A DNA stretch of 64,000 nucleotides from JAENVT01 sp963805445 (GTDB lineage: Bacteria; Actinomycetota; Acidimicrobiia; Acidimicrobiales; Ilumatobacteraceae): contig CAWDUI010000038.1 in assembly GCA_963805445.1 (NCBI GenBank), positions 310,001 through 374,000 of the forward strand, in the 5' to 3' direction. The notes below the pieces were generated by a model. The model was not told the DNA's origin, ran no database searches, and saw only the letters and a list, made by a program, of their open reading frames with translations. The position numbers and the translations under genes are program-made. Each line of letters starts with the position of its first letter. Position 1 is the stretch's first letter. Positions 50,813 to 60,655 of the stretch are shown here, piece by piece.

Positions 50813-51983
50813 TCAGTGGGGCTCGACGAGGTCGAGGAACTGCCACTGCTGGCCATCGGCAACCCCCATCAGTTCGCGACCGCACGTCTGCCAGACCGCT
50901 GGGCCGGAGGTGACGTGTTGCGTGCCGGCGTGCACGTCGCGGAACATCCGCTGAATCGTGCCGTGGCGCAGCGCCGTGGTGCCGCCTGACAGGTACACGA
51001 AGGCGGCGATCTCGTGCAACGTCTTGGTGATGTGAGCCAGTGCGACACGGATCAACGTGTGTTGGCGCACCGAAATGCCATCGCCCGCGTACAGGCTGTT
51101 CGACAGGTCGGTGAACGACTCGATCACCAGCGCCCGCGCGGCACGGAACTTGGCCTCGGCTTCGGCGTAGCCGAGTTGGAACGCACTGCTGTCGGCCTGG
51201 GCTCCGGGTCGCCCGGCCTTGCCCTGCACCAGCCCGGCCAGTTCATCGAGCAAGCGCCGGCCGACGCCCATCGCCCAACCGCTGTGGCAGGTGACGGCGA
51301 AGCCGATGATGCCGAGCCCGTAGAGGTTGCCGCCCCGCTCGGGTGTCGGTCGTGACCGCGAAGTGGCTCCACCCGTCGGGCACGAACACGTTCTCCATCG
51401 TGTAGTCGATGCTGCCGGTGCCGCGCAGGCCCATCACGTCCCAGTTGTCGATCAGGTTGACGTCGTCAATCGGCGTGACGAAGATCCGTGGCTCGCCGGT
51501 CTCTTGGACGATGCCCAACGAGTGCACGTGCGTCGAGTGCTTCAGGCCCGACCCGAAGCTCCACGATCCGCTGAGCGACAGACCACCGTCGACCATCGTG
51601 GCGGTGCCAGGTCGGGTGCCCTGGCCGGCGATCACGGGTTGCTTGCCGTCCGCCCACAGCTCGGCGACAGCGTGGTCAGACAGGTAGGCGCCAGCCGTGC
51701 CGATCGACAGGTTGGCAGCCATCGTCACCCAGCCGGCCGAGGCGTCGGCGTACGACAGGTTCTCCAGCACCTCGAGCGAATGCACCGGGTCGAGCTCGGC
51801 GCCACCGAGCTTCTCGGGGACCCACATCTTCAACAGCCCGTCGCGATGGAGAGCGGCGACGGCTGTCGGTGACAGCTCGCCTTCGGTGTCGGCGAACTCG
51901 GCCTCGGCGTCGAGGAGAGGAACCAGCGCCTTGGCCTTCTCCGCCAGGATGGATTGTTCGCTGAGAGATTCGCCGAGCGGCAT
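50813..51983 (-). CDS. Acyl-CoA dehydrogenase-like flavoprotein, frameshifted
   Basis: A protein of about 389 residues with the acyl-CoA dehydrogenase fold. The N-terminal helical domain has LSPTAVAALHRDGLLKMWVP and EKLGGAELDPVHSLEVLENL, the middle beta domain GSWSFGSGLKHSTHVHSLGI and DNWDVMGLRGTGSIDYTMEN, and the C-terminal helices HEIAAFVYLSGGTTALRHGT. This resembles the class D monooxygenase side of the family (HsaA, DszC) more than beta-oxidation enzymes; the catalytic glutamate of dehydrogenases is not evident. A shift lies near 51345. ATG 51983 has AAGGGGAA upstream. The substrate is unknown. Confidence 0.82.
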
Positions 51984-52023
51984 GTTTGCTGTTCCCCTTG
52001 GTAGGTGATTCGTCCGGGAGAGC

Positions 52024-53346
52024 TTATGCAGGCCCCGCCGCTCTGGCCGCTTCGAGCTTGGCCGTGGTCAGTTTGCTGCGGCCGATGACGAACAGGCACA
52101 GGTAGATCGCCGCGTCGACGAAGAACGCCGAGCGCAGAGCGATCCGGCGGTTGGCGAGATTGCTGACGACCGTGACGGTGGCTCCACCGAGAGCTGCGCC
52201 GATCGGCATCATCCCCCAGGCGAAGAAGCGGTACACGCTGTTGACGCGGCCGAGGAGGTGCGGCGGGATGACCGACTGGCGCAAGCTGACGGTGATCACG
52301 TTCCAGGTCGCGCCGACGGTGGCGCCCAACCCGAAGACCACCATCACCAACGGCCACCACGACGACAGGCCGACCGTGAACGAAGCGGCCGCGCTGGTGC
52401 CGAGCACGGCCGCCAGGCACGTGCCGCTGCCGAATCGCTTCGAGCCAGCCACGGCGCCAGGTTGGCGCCGATCGTTCCTCCTGCAGCGAAGCCGAAGCCC
52501 ATGATGGTGAACACGAACGGACCGACGTCGAGGATCTCCTGGGCGAAGAGCACGAGCACGGAGCCGCTGAGCGCCGACGCCAGGTTCATCAATCCGAGGA
52601 TGATCGCCATCGATCGCAGCAACTCGTTCGACCACAGCCAGCGGAAGCCCTCGGCCAGCTCGACCTTCCACGGGCGCTCGACGTGATCATCGGGACGCTC
52701 GGCGCGGAAGCTGCCGGGGATCGACCACACCAGTACGGCGGCGGCGAAGAACGACGCCGCGTCGACGAAGAACGGCAGCGAGAACGCGGCGATCAGGAGC
52801 AGCGAACCGAGGGGAGGGCCGATGAACGTGTTGGCGATGCCTTCGGCGCTCCACATGCGACCGTTGGCCTTCTCCAACTGATCGACCTCGACGATCGACG
52901 GCATGAACGTCTGCCCGCAGTTGTCACGCAACACCTCGCCGGTGCCCAGCAGCAACGTGGCGACCAGCAACAGGATGTACAGCCCGGTGGAAGTGCCGGT
53001 GACCTTCGACAGCTCGTCCGACGGCGGGCAACGTGCCTTGGCGGCTGAGGACGGCAAGGGCGACGACCAGCGTGAGCCCGAAGCGGGCGAAGTCGGCGAC
53101 GACCATCGCCCGCTTGCGGTCGACCCGATCGGTGATCACGCCTGCGGGCAGCGTGAAGATCAGCCACGGCAGCCGTTGCACCAACGCGACCCCGGCGATG
53201 AGGAGCGGGTTGCGGGTGAGCGCCGACGCCAGCCACGGATAGGCGATCAGCGACATGCCGTCGCCGACGTTCGAGATGGTCGTCGAGATGAACAGCTTGC
53301 GGTAGTTCGCGCCGAGGGGCTTGGTGGTGGTTGTGGTCGTGGTCAT
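52024..53346 (-). CDS. MFS transporter (EntS/DHA3-like), frameshifted
   Basis: Drug- or siderophore-type exporter of about 440 residues with twelve helices. The N-terminus (TTTTTTTKPLGANYRKLF) leads into a first helix, and the loop after helix 2 contains AGVITDRVDRKRAMVVADFA, the MFS motif A. The second half reads IIGLMN-like helices and IPPHLLGRVNSVYRFFAWG, typical of MFS_3/EntS members. Shifts near 53040 and 52445 put it in three frames. Its ATG overlaps the stop of the ArsR-type regulator (ATGA), so the regulator probably controls it. Substrate unknown. Confidence 0.82.
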
Positions 53347-53917
53347 GTTGCGTCCTCCGGTGCGACCGGTCGAATGGTGGGGAAGACGCCGGCCAGGAAC
53401 GCGTACTCGCGAGAGCCGCCTCGTGGCAGGCGGGTGAACTCGTTGGCCAGCGCCATGGACTCGCTCGGTGAACTCCTTGGCGAGCTCGGCAGGGATGCGG
53501 GCGTGTCGCAAGGTGAATCCGCCGGACGTCGTCGGAGGCGTCGGAGAGGTCGGCCTGGGCGCGTGCGTCGGCGATGAACGGGAGGTCGCCGTCCATCGTC
53601 TCGTCGGGAAACATGATGGTGTGGGCGGTCCGGCCGTAGAAGCGCTCCTCGATCGCTCGCACACGTCGGGTACCGGTGACCTTCAACAGCCCGACATCGG
53701 TCAGCACGTCGACATGGTGGGCGACGGTGCCACGTGGCTTGCGAACTCTGGCGGCAAGCTCGGTGACGGTCATCGCCCGTTCCAGCACCAGGTCGAGGAT
53801 GAGTGCTCGCAACGGGTGGCCCAGTGCCTTCAATCGGGCAGGGGAGTCGGCGACGATCGTCTCGTCGAGGTCGTAGCCCAGATCGTACGGCGGCAGGGCA
53901 GGCCCTATGTCCGACAT
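53343..53917 (-). CDS. ArsR-type helix-turn-helix regulator, frameshifted
   Basis: A protein of about 191 residues with a winged helix-turn-helix (ARLKALGHPLRALILDLVLE, MTVTELAARVRKPRGTVAHHVDVLTDVGLL) and a C-terminal domain of unknown ligand. Two shifts near 53530 and 53460 divide the C-terminal part; the corrected end (SREYAFLAGVFPTIRPVAPE) stops at 53343 and overlaps the exporter ATG. The ATG at 53917 has a TTGACT-17-TATCAT promoter ending seven bases upstream. An inverted repeat TGTCCGAC/GTCGGACA brackets the -10 and start codon, which points to autoregulation. Confidence 0.82.
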
Positions 53918-53953
53918 ATCTCGAATGATAAGGAAAAGTCGGACATCAGTCAA
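53908..53953 (-). promoter_or_regulatory. Autoregulated promoter of the ArsR-type regulator
   Basis: On the minus strand TTGACT (53953-53948) and TATCAT (53930-53925) are 17 bases apart. Eight-base inverted arms TGTCCGAC (53908-53915) and GTCGGACA (53938-53945) flank the -10 and reach into the start codon, 22 bases apart. Position strongly suggests an operator. Confidence 0.65.
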
Positions 53954-54009
53954 CCGTCGTGGCGACAATCACCCCGCACGACTGGCGACGGCACGGCAAT
54001 ACTGTCCGA

Positions 54010-55193
54010 ATGCGTACTCGCTCCGTCGTCGTCGTCTTCGGCACGCTGACGGCGTTGTTCGCCTCCGGGTACGGCGTGATGTTCACCGTGCTCGACGAGT
54101 TCCGCGACCAGTACGGCATTGGCGAGGGGGCCCTCGGCCTGATCGTGGCGATGGGGTTCCTGTCGTCGTTCCTGGCCCAGGTGACGATCGCCCCGCTCGC
54201 CGATCGGGGCCACGCCCGGGTGATGATCGTGCTCGGCATGGTCTTCAACGTCGCCGGCCTGCTCGGCATGGCCTACGGCACCACCTTCGTCATCTTGCTC
54301 CTCTCACGGTTCGTGATGGGCATCGGCGTCGGGCTGGCGTACCCCGCCGCGCGGCGGATCGTGATCCTTGCTGATCCCGATCACCTCGGCCAGAACCTCG
54401 GTCGCATGCTGGCGGCCGATGTCGGCGGGTTCGCCGCCGGCCCGGCCATCTCGGCCGTGCTGGTCGGGCCGTTCGGGATCGCTGCGCCGTTCCTGTTGAT
54501 CGCCGCATTGACAGTGGCGATGTACCCCTTGATCCGCGCACCCGCGTCGCCGAGACCGATGTCGATGCCGAGGTGCCACCGAGGTTCGCGTTCGATCTCC
54601 TGCGCATCAGGCCGTACCTTGCCGCGCTGTCGATGGGCGCCGCCGTCTTCATGATGATCGGCTCGTTCGACGCGCTGTGGGCCTTGGTGCTCGACGACCT
54701 GCACGCCAGCGACCTCATCGCCAACCTCGGCATCACCTTGTTCGCCGTGCCGATGGTGCTGTTCGCCTCGATCGGTGGACGCCTTGCGCAGTCGGTCGGA
54801 CCATTCCGGCTCGGAACGTTCGGATTGTTGGTCGGCGCCGGTGCGATGTTCGCCTACGGCCACGCACCGTCTGGCGGCATCATGTTGGCGATCTCGCTCG
54901 TGCACGCGACCAACGACGGCTTCACGGTCAGCAGTTGCGGCGTCGCCGTCGGGCTCGTGGTTCCCGCCGACCGACAGGCCAGTGGTCAAGGTCTGCTCGG
55001 GGGCGTCGAAACGCTGACCGCAGGAATAGCGGCGACTGCGATCGGTCAGATCTACGAGCACTTCGGTCGCACGGCTGCGTACACCAGCTGCGCCGTGATG
55101 ATGCTGGCGCTCGTCGCGTGCGGCGCGCTGCTGTCGGGTACGTCGTGGCGCTTGCGCGACGTCCCGGCTGACCGAGCCGTCGCCTCGGTCTGA
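54010..55193 (+). CDS. MFS transporter, frameshifted
   Basis: Twelve-helix major facilitator protein of about 394 residues. The first half is intact (TLTALFASGYGVMFTVLDEF, motif A-like LADRGHARVMIVLGM, and MGIGVGLAYPAARRIV). A shift near 54550 at the central loop separates the second half, which begins FAFDLLRIRPYLAALSMGAA and ends at 55193. The second half contains LVHATNDGFTVSSCGVAVGL. No substrate can be inferred. It is divergent from the ArsR-type gene, with 92 bases between the starts, so the same operator may influence it. Confidence 0.8.
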
Positions 55194-55208
55194 GCGTGAT
55201 GCCCAGCG

Positions 55209-55886
55209 TCAGCCCAGTTGGGAGTCGAAGAAGCGGAACGTTCGCGCCTGGGCGATCGCCGCGGGCACGGCGCTGAACGAGGCGCGGTGGTCGCAGTTGA
55301 AGCCGTGTTCAGCGTCGTACACGTAGACGGTCGAGTCCGACCACGCGGCGATGACCTTGTCGACGTCTTCCATCGGGATGGCGTGGTCGCGCTCGCCGAA
55401 GTGCATGATCATCGGTACGACCGGCGTCTGGTCGATGAGGCCGACGATGCCGCCGCCGTAGTACGACGACGCGGCGTCGAAGACGGTGGGCAACTGGATG
55501 GCGCAGGCCGCGGTGATCCGGCCGCCGAAGCAGTATCCGACGACGCCGACCTTGCCGGCCTCACGGGCGGCCGCGCCCGCGGCCGCGACATCGTCGACCA
55601 CCTTCTGGAAGTCGAGCGAGCCCATGGCGATGCCGCGACCGACCTCGATGTCTTCAGGGGTGTAGCCGAGCTCGATGCCGGGGCGGTCGCGGTCGAAGAT
55701 CGCCGGGGCGATGGCCAGGTAGCCGGCGGCGGCATAGCGATCAGCGACGGTACGGATGTGTTCGTTGACGCCGAAGATCTCCTGCACGACGACGACGCCA
55801 CCACGGGCTGTGCCGCCCTCCGGTTCGGCGCGGTACGCGGAGAGCTGGAAGCCGTCGGACGATGTCAGTGAGATGGTGGTACCCAT
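55209..55886 (-). CDS. Dienelactone hydrolase family protein
   Basis: Alpha/beta hydrolase of 225 residues. The nucleophile elbow is GYCFGG (cysteine nucleophile, as in dienelactone hydrolases), with VVVVQEIFGVNEHIRTVADR near the N-terminus, the acid in FGERDHAIPMEDV and the histidine in AEHGFNCDHR. All three catalytic residues are visible. TACAGT lies seven bases before the ATG at 55886. Family members open lactone rings in aromatic degradation, but many are general hydrolases and no aromatic ring-cleavage genes are near. Confidence 0.92.
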   Translation of the reverse strand: MGTTISLTSSDGFQLSAYRAEPEGGTARGGVVVVQEIFGVNEHIRTVADRYAAAGYLAIAPAIFDRDRPGIELGYTPEDIEVGRGIAMGSLDFQKVVDDVAAAGAAAREAGKVGVVGYCFGGRITAACAIQLPTVFDAASSYYGGGIVGLIDQTPVVPMIMHFGERDHAIPMEDVDKVIAAWSDSTVYVYDAEHGFNCDHRASFSAVPAAIAQARTFRFFDSQLG

Positions 55887-55913
55887 CCCGCCGACTGTAT
55901 GCCGTCGTGGCCC

Positions 55914-57097
55914 TCAGTCCAGCGCCGCAACGAATCTGCGACGAGTCCGCGCCGGTCGCTGCGTGATCGCCCCGATGGTGCCGACGACCGGCACGATCAG
56001 GAGTGCCCACCGCAGGCCGACCGCATCGGCCAGCACGCCCAAGCGCGAGTGGACCCGAGCGTGACAGCAGTGCCGGAGGCGAGGATGCAGATGGCGCCGA
56101 GCGAGATCGAGTCGATCTTGTGCTCCGCCGAGGCATACAGGCGGTCGACGGTCAGTGGGTACAGCGGCACCGCCGCCGAAGCCGACGATGCACAGACCGG
56201 CAACACGGGGCGTCAAACCCGGAGCGAAGCACATGACCAGCGCACCGGCAAGCGAGCATGAGGAAGCTCAGCGTCACGGTGGCGTCGCCGAAGTAGCGAA
56301 TGATCGTCGGCATCAGCACACGTGACAGGAACATCGATCACGCCGAACACGCCGGCCAGGGCAGCGGCGAGGCCACCCGAAGCGTGGCCGACCTCTTTGA
56401 GGTACGTCGCGGCCCACACACCGACGGCGAACTCGGAGAACACCGCGTTGACGATGTGCAGCCACGGCACGAACACGTCGCGGTCGCGGAGGTGGGCAAG
56501 GGTGAACGAGCCCTGGCGAGGCGACTCCGGCACGGGCACCGGCCAGGCCACCGCAGTGAGGGCGAGCATGATGATCGCCGTCAGGATCAGGTACGGGGGT
56601 CGCCACGAGTAGTGGAGGGCCAACGCTGCGCCGACGACGAGGCTGAACAACACGCCGGCGATGCCCGGCGCCCCGTTGACCGCGGCGAATGCGGCGGCTC
56701 GATGCTCGCCGTGGTGGTCGCTGATCAACGCCGGCATGACCATCACCAGCAGTGCGCCGCCGAGACCGGCCAGCGCCGTGCCGGCCAACGTGACCTGCCA
56801 GGTCGGGCCGAGGCAGAACATGGCGATGCCGGTGCTGATGGCCACCGCGGCGACGAGCAACGACGTGCGACGGCCGAGCCGATCGACGACCGACACCCCC
56901 CAGATGCCGGCGGCCAGCGAGGCGAAGCCGAACGTCGAACCGTGCAGTGCAGCGATCACCCCCGACAGATGGAACTGCTGGCGCAACTCGCCGAGCACGA
57001 CGCCGACGCTGAGTCCCCCGACCAGCAGTGCATAGCCAAGGGCCGAGGAATACGTGAGCCGATCCCACCGGAAGGTCGCGGGCTTCACGGCGGTCAT
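55914..57097 (-). CDS. MFS transporter, heavily frameshifted
   Basis: Major facilitator protein of about 394 residues corrected. The first 250 residues are continuous (SALGYALLVGGLSVGVVLGE, VSVVDRLGRRTSLLVAAVAI, MPALISDHHGEHRAAAFAAV). The last third is scattered over frames with shifts near 56335, 56255, 56165 and 56060, giving MFLSRVLMPTIIRYFGDATV, GLTPRVAGLCIVGFGGGAA, PLTVDRLYASAEHKIDSISL and a tail ending at 55914. ATG 57097 is preceded by AAGGGGGTG. An upstream in-frame start at 57142 is less likely. The loss of frame could also mean a real pseudogene, although the motifs after each shift remain good. Confidence 0.72.
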
Positions 57098-57176
57098 GGT
57101 CACCCCCCTTTTGTACCAGTAAAGAAGACCGCCGCACGTCACTTTGGCAGAAAGATCGGGCCGTAAGGTGTGACTC

Positions 57177-58351
57177 GTGACAACTCGCTACGACGTGGCC
57201 GTGATCGGCGTCGGACTCGTCGGTGCGGCAGCGCTGCGGCACCTGGCGGCAAGTGGCCGGCGGTGCGTCGGGGTCGGGCCCGGCGAACCGGCCGAATGGG
57301 CCACACACCAGTGGTGTCTTCGCAAGTCACTACGACTCGGGGCGGATCACCCGCCGCCTCGACAGGCGCCGTGAGTGGGCGATCCTGGCCGATCGGGCCA
57401 TCGCCCAGTACGGCGGCATCGAGGCCGCCTCGGGCATCGGGTTCCACCACCCCGTCGGCGTGCTGATCGCCGAGGTCGATGACGAACGGTTGACATCGAC
57501 CGTGGCTGTCGCCGATGCCTTGGGCGTCGAGTTCGACCGCTACGAGCCGGGGCACCCGATCGGCGACGACCGTGTCAGGGTGCCGCCCGCGGCCACCGTC
57601 CTGCGTGAGCCGGCGCCGGGTGGATTCATCGATCCCCGGCGGATGCTCGCCGCGCAAATGGCGGTGGCTCGGCAACTGGGGGCTGAGCTGGTCGGGGAGC
57701 AGGTGGCCGGGGTCGACCGGGTCGGCGATGGCTGGACTCGTGCGCACCGTCGGCGGAACCTCGATCGAGGCGACGTACGTGGTGGTCGCCGCCGGCCCGC
57801 ACGCCGACGAGTTGACGGGCATCCCGTGTGCGCTGATCGATGTCGTCGCCGAGACCGTGGTGCTGGCGCGGGTCCCGGCCGGCGAGCAGCGACGCCTTGC
57901 CGGCCTGCCGTCGATCATCGTCGACGACCTCGCCAACGACCACCTGTACATCGTGCCGCCGACCGAGTACCCCGACGGCCACGTCTACGTGAAGTTGGGC
58001 GCAACCCGGCGCGACAGATGGGTGGTGTCGGCACGCGAGCGCCGCGAGTGGATGTCGGGCACCCAGCACGAAGCCGACCTCGAGTGGCTGCGCGGTCTGC
58101 TGCTGGGCGTGCTGCCGGGGCTTCGGGTCGAGTCGTGGTCGACCAAGCCGTGCCTGATTCCCGACACGCCCACCAAGTTGCCCTACCTGGAGATCGTCGA
58201 GACTGGTTTGGTGATGGCGGTCGGCACCAACGGATATGCGGCCAAGAGTGCCGACGCGATCGGCGCTCTGGCCGCCGGCTTGGTGTGCAACGGGCAGTGG
58301 ACCGACCCCGAGCTCGACCCCGCTTCTTTCACACTGATCCGCAGGAACTAG
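57177..58351 (+). CDS. FAD-dependent amine oxidase (DAO/sarcosine oxidase type), frameshifted
   Basis: A flavoprotein of about 391 residues of the D-amino acid/sarcosine oxidase family, which oxidises N-methyl or amino groups. The N-terminal FAD motif is VAVIGVGLVGAAALRHLA. Later parts are GGFIDPRRMLAAQMAVARQL, TYVVVAAGPHADEL, and the C-terminal TKLPYLEIVETGLVMAVGTNGYAAKSADAIGALAA, usual for the family. Shifts near 57295 (one extra base) and 57735 divide it over three frames. TAAGGT lies seven bases before GTG 57177. The substrate is unknown; nearby dioxygenases that act on quaternary or branched compounds hint at methylamine or carnitine-like chemistry. Confidence 0.83.
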
Positions 58352-58357
58352 CACGCC

Positions 58358-58456
58358 GGTCGGGCGCGATTTCGGTATGCTGGCTACTCACACCGCACCC
58401 GACCAGGGGCAACGGGTTCGATTTCGGTATCGGGAGTACCGAGATCGCGCCCGACC
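58358..58456. repeat. Nested inverted and direct repeats between convergent genes
   Basis: A 20-base arm at 58358-58377 recurs inverted at 58437-58456 with one mismatch. The 12-mer CGATTTCGGTAT occurs directly at 58367-58378 and 58419-58430, and the second copy pairs locally with TACCGAGATCG. It fills most of the 141-base gap between the FAD oxidase and the hydroxylase gene. It may be a two-way terminator with alternative folds. Confidence 0.65.
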
Positions 58457-58492
58457 AGTTGGTGGCTCGAGCGGGGGGAGCGGGGCGCGGAT

Positions 58493-59409
58493 CTAACGCG
58501 TCGGCGTCCACCCCGGCCGGCCGAACACGTGGCCGAACTTGCGGCGCAGCCCACGTGCCGATCGCACGTCACGGGCGATGTCGACCATTTCGTGATAGGC
58601 GATGCGCAGCGGGTTGTAGGTGTGGATGTTCTTGGTCAGGCCGTACTTGACGCGTCGCACCTCTGGCTCGAAGGTGCCGAACAACTTGTCCCACAGAATC
58701 AGGATGCCGCCGTAGTTCTTGTCGAGGTACTGCTCGTTGGCGCCGTGATGGACGCGATGGTGCGACGGCGTGTTGAACACCTTCTCGACCGGGCCGGGAA
58801 GGCGGTCGATCGCTTCGGTGTGGATCCAGTACTGGTACAGCAGGTTGAGCTGGCCGGCCTTCGCGGTCTTCGCGGTGGGGAACCCGAGCAACGGCATCGG
58901 CGCGAACACCCAGAAGGTCAAGAAGCCCGACCAGGGTTGGCGCAGCGCGGTCGACAGGTTGTACCGCTCGCCACTGTGATGGGTCACGTGGTTGGCCCAC
59001 AGCAATCGCACTTCGTGCATCCAGCGGTGGTCCCAGTAGTACAGGAAATCCCACAGCAGCATCGCCGAGGCGATCGAGCCGCGGCGCAGCCCGATGTTGG
59101 CGACGCGGTGCTTGAACAGGAAGCGGTCGAACTTGCTGAACGCCGACAGCGTCGCGAAGCCGAATGCGATGTTGCCGGCGAGCATCGTCAGGCTGGCGAT
59201 CGTGTCCTTCCGCTCGTAGCCGAGGGGCACGAGCGGATCGGGGGGCAGATGGGTTCCCGACAGCGTTCGCTCGTCGGCGTCGTAGAGGTCGCCGACCGTG
59301 CGCTTGGGAACGTTCGAAGCGCGGCGTACTCGGCGAGCATCGTCACCGCGAAGAGCGGGAGCGATGCCTTGTCGACGAGGTCGAGTTGGCGCAGCGCAGA
59401 CTTCTTCAA
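58493..59409 (-). CDS. Sterol desaturase/fatty acid hydroxylase family protein, frameshifted
   Basis: Membrane di-iron enzyme of about 305 residues that hydroxylates or desaturates lipids. The histidine clusters are visible: DHRWMHE, NHVTHHSGERYN and SHHRVHHGAN, with a later iron-binding context after DKNYGGILILWDKLFGTFEP. The N-terminal helix (ASLPLFAVTMLAEYAAL) lies in another frame, joined by a shift near 59312 to FPKRTVGDLYDADERTLSG. The start is uncertain: TTG 59409, whose triplet overlaps the stop of the dioxygenase, or ATG 59340. It may be co-transcribed with the dioxygenase upstream. Substrate unknown. Confidence 0.83.
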
Positions 59410-60608
59410 GAGGAGAGCCCGCCGTGCGTCAGGCGGCGAGAGGCGTACTCGCGCAGCGTCGGCGGCGAGCTTGTCGGCAGTCCATTCCTCTGCGACGGCA
59501 CGACGGACCACGTCGACCTGGTCGTCGTTCGTCAAACCCTGGAGCGGGCCGATCACGATCGAGATTGGTCGGGAATGCGTAGCCGTTGGCGCATGCCCCG
59601 ATGGCGTTCTCGACATCCCTCGCCGGGGCACCCGACGCCTTGAGCTTCAGCAGCGACGGGTAGACGGCGTTGCACATCCGCTCGTGATCGATCGATTCCA
59701 GGCACTTGCCGAGTGGTGAGTTGATCTGCAGCAGGTTGGCCATGCGATGCACGTCGGTCGTGCGGTTGGTCCCTGCCGCGTGGAACAGCGCCGGGTTGAA
59801 GAAGACGGCGTCACCCTTCTCGAGCGGCAGCTGGACGTAGTTCTGCTCGAAGTACTCGCGGAACTCCGGCCGCCACCAGGCGAGGTAACCGTGGAGGTAC
59901 TTCTGGGCGTGCGGGAGGTACATCGTCGGCCCGCTCTCGACCGGCATGTCGCAGTGGGCGATCGCCCCTTGCAGCGTGAGCGCCGCCGACAGGTGGTGCA
60001 CGTGTGCGGGGAACTCGGCCGCCTCGTCGATGGTCATGAACCCGAGGTGGTAGTCGCGGTGCGGCTTCTGGGCGGCGCCACCGGGGTTCACCACGTTGAC
60101 CTGCGACGTGAACGTGAACCCTGGCCCGAGCCAAGCCGCAGAGGCCATGGTGAGGATGTCGTTGGAGTAGTAGGTGACGAACTCGTCGGGTGCCATGACC
60201 GCCAACTTCTCCAGTGCGTTCCACACCCGGTCGTTGTCGCCCGGCTTGGCGTAGTGGTCTCCGGCGTTCATCCCGAGGGCGTGCTGCTCGGCGATCAGCG
60301 CGTTGAACGCCGTTGGTCACCGCGTCGACCACGGACACGTCCGCGAAGGCCCGCTTGAAGACGACGATGCCCGGGCCGTGCAGGAACGCCTTGTTCAATT
60401 CGGATTGCACTGCCCGACGTGTGTCGGGGTCGGCGCATTCGGACCGCAGCCGATCGCAGTCGTAGCTCACCACGTTCTGGATGACCGCGTCGGCGAACGG
60501 ATAGTCGGCCAGGTCGGTCGCCTGCTCGACGATGGCGATGAAGTCGTCGAGCCGACAATCGGACTCGTGCAGATACGCAGAGGCGGTGTCGGAATTCACT
60601 GAGGTCAT
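59406..60608 (-). CDS. Phytanoyl-CoA dioxygenase family protein, frameshifted
   Basis: Fe(II)/2-oxoglutarate-dependent oxygenase of about 400 residues. The iron site is PHRDYHLGF (H-x-D), with the distal histidine in TTDVHRMANLLQ and an arginine for 2-oxoglutarate expected soon after. The N-terminus (TSVNSDTASAYLHESDCRLD) and LADYPFADAVIQNVVSYDCD precede a shift near 60315; further shifts near 59565 and 59450 affect the C-terminus (LTNDDQVDVVRRAVAEEWTA, then EYASRRLTHGGLSS). TACATT lies six bases before ATG 60608. Bacterial members act on very varied substrates, so none is assigned. Confidence 0.82.
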
Positions 60609-60620
60609 GCTGCAAATGTA
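60609..60620 (-). promoter_or_regulatory. -10 element of the PhyH gene, leaderless
   Basis: On the minus strand TACATT (60620-60615) is followed by TGCAGC and the ATG at 60608. The gap to the divergent gene is only 47 bases. Confidence 0.5.
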
Positions 60621-60643
60621 TGCCCTCCCGAGGACTCCGTGGC

Positions 60644-60655
60644 TAGCGTGCGGCC
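60644..60655 (+). promoter_or_regulatory. -10 element of the GBBH-like gene, leaderless
   Basis: TAGCGT (60644-60649) is followed by GCGGCC and the ATG at 60656, again with six bases. The two divergent -10 elements are only 23 bases apart, so the promoters overlap. Confidence 0.5.

Noticed and set aside
52024..57097. Drug-resistance island carrying three MFS pumps
   Set aside because: No mobile element, integrase, direct repeat or composition change flanks it. The pumps have different subfamilies and different orientation.
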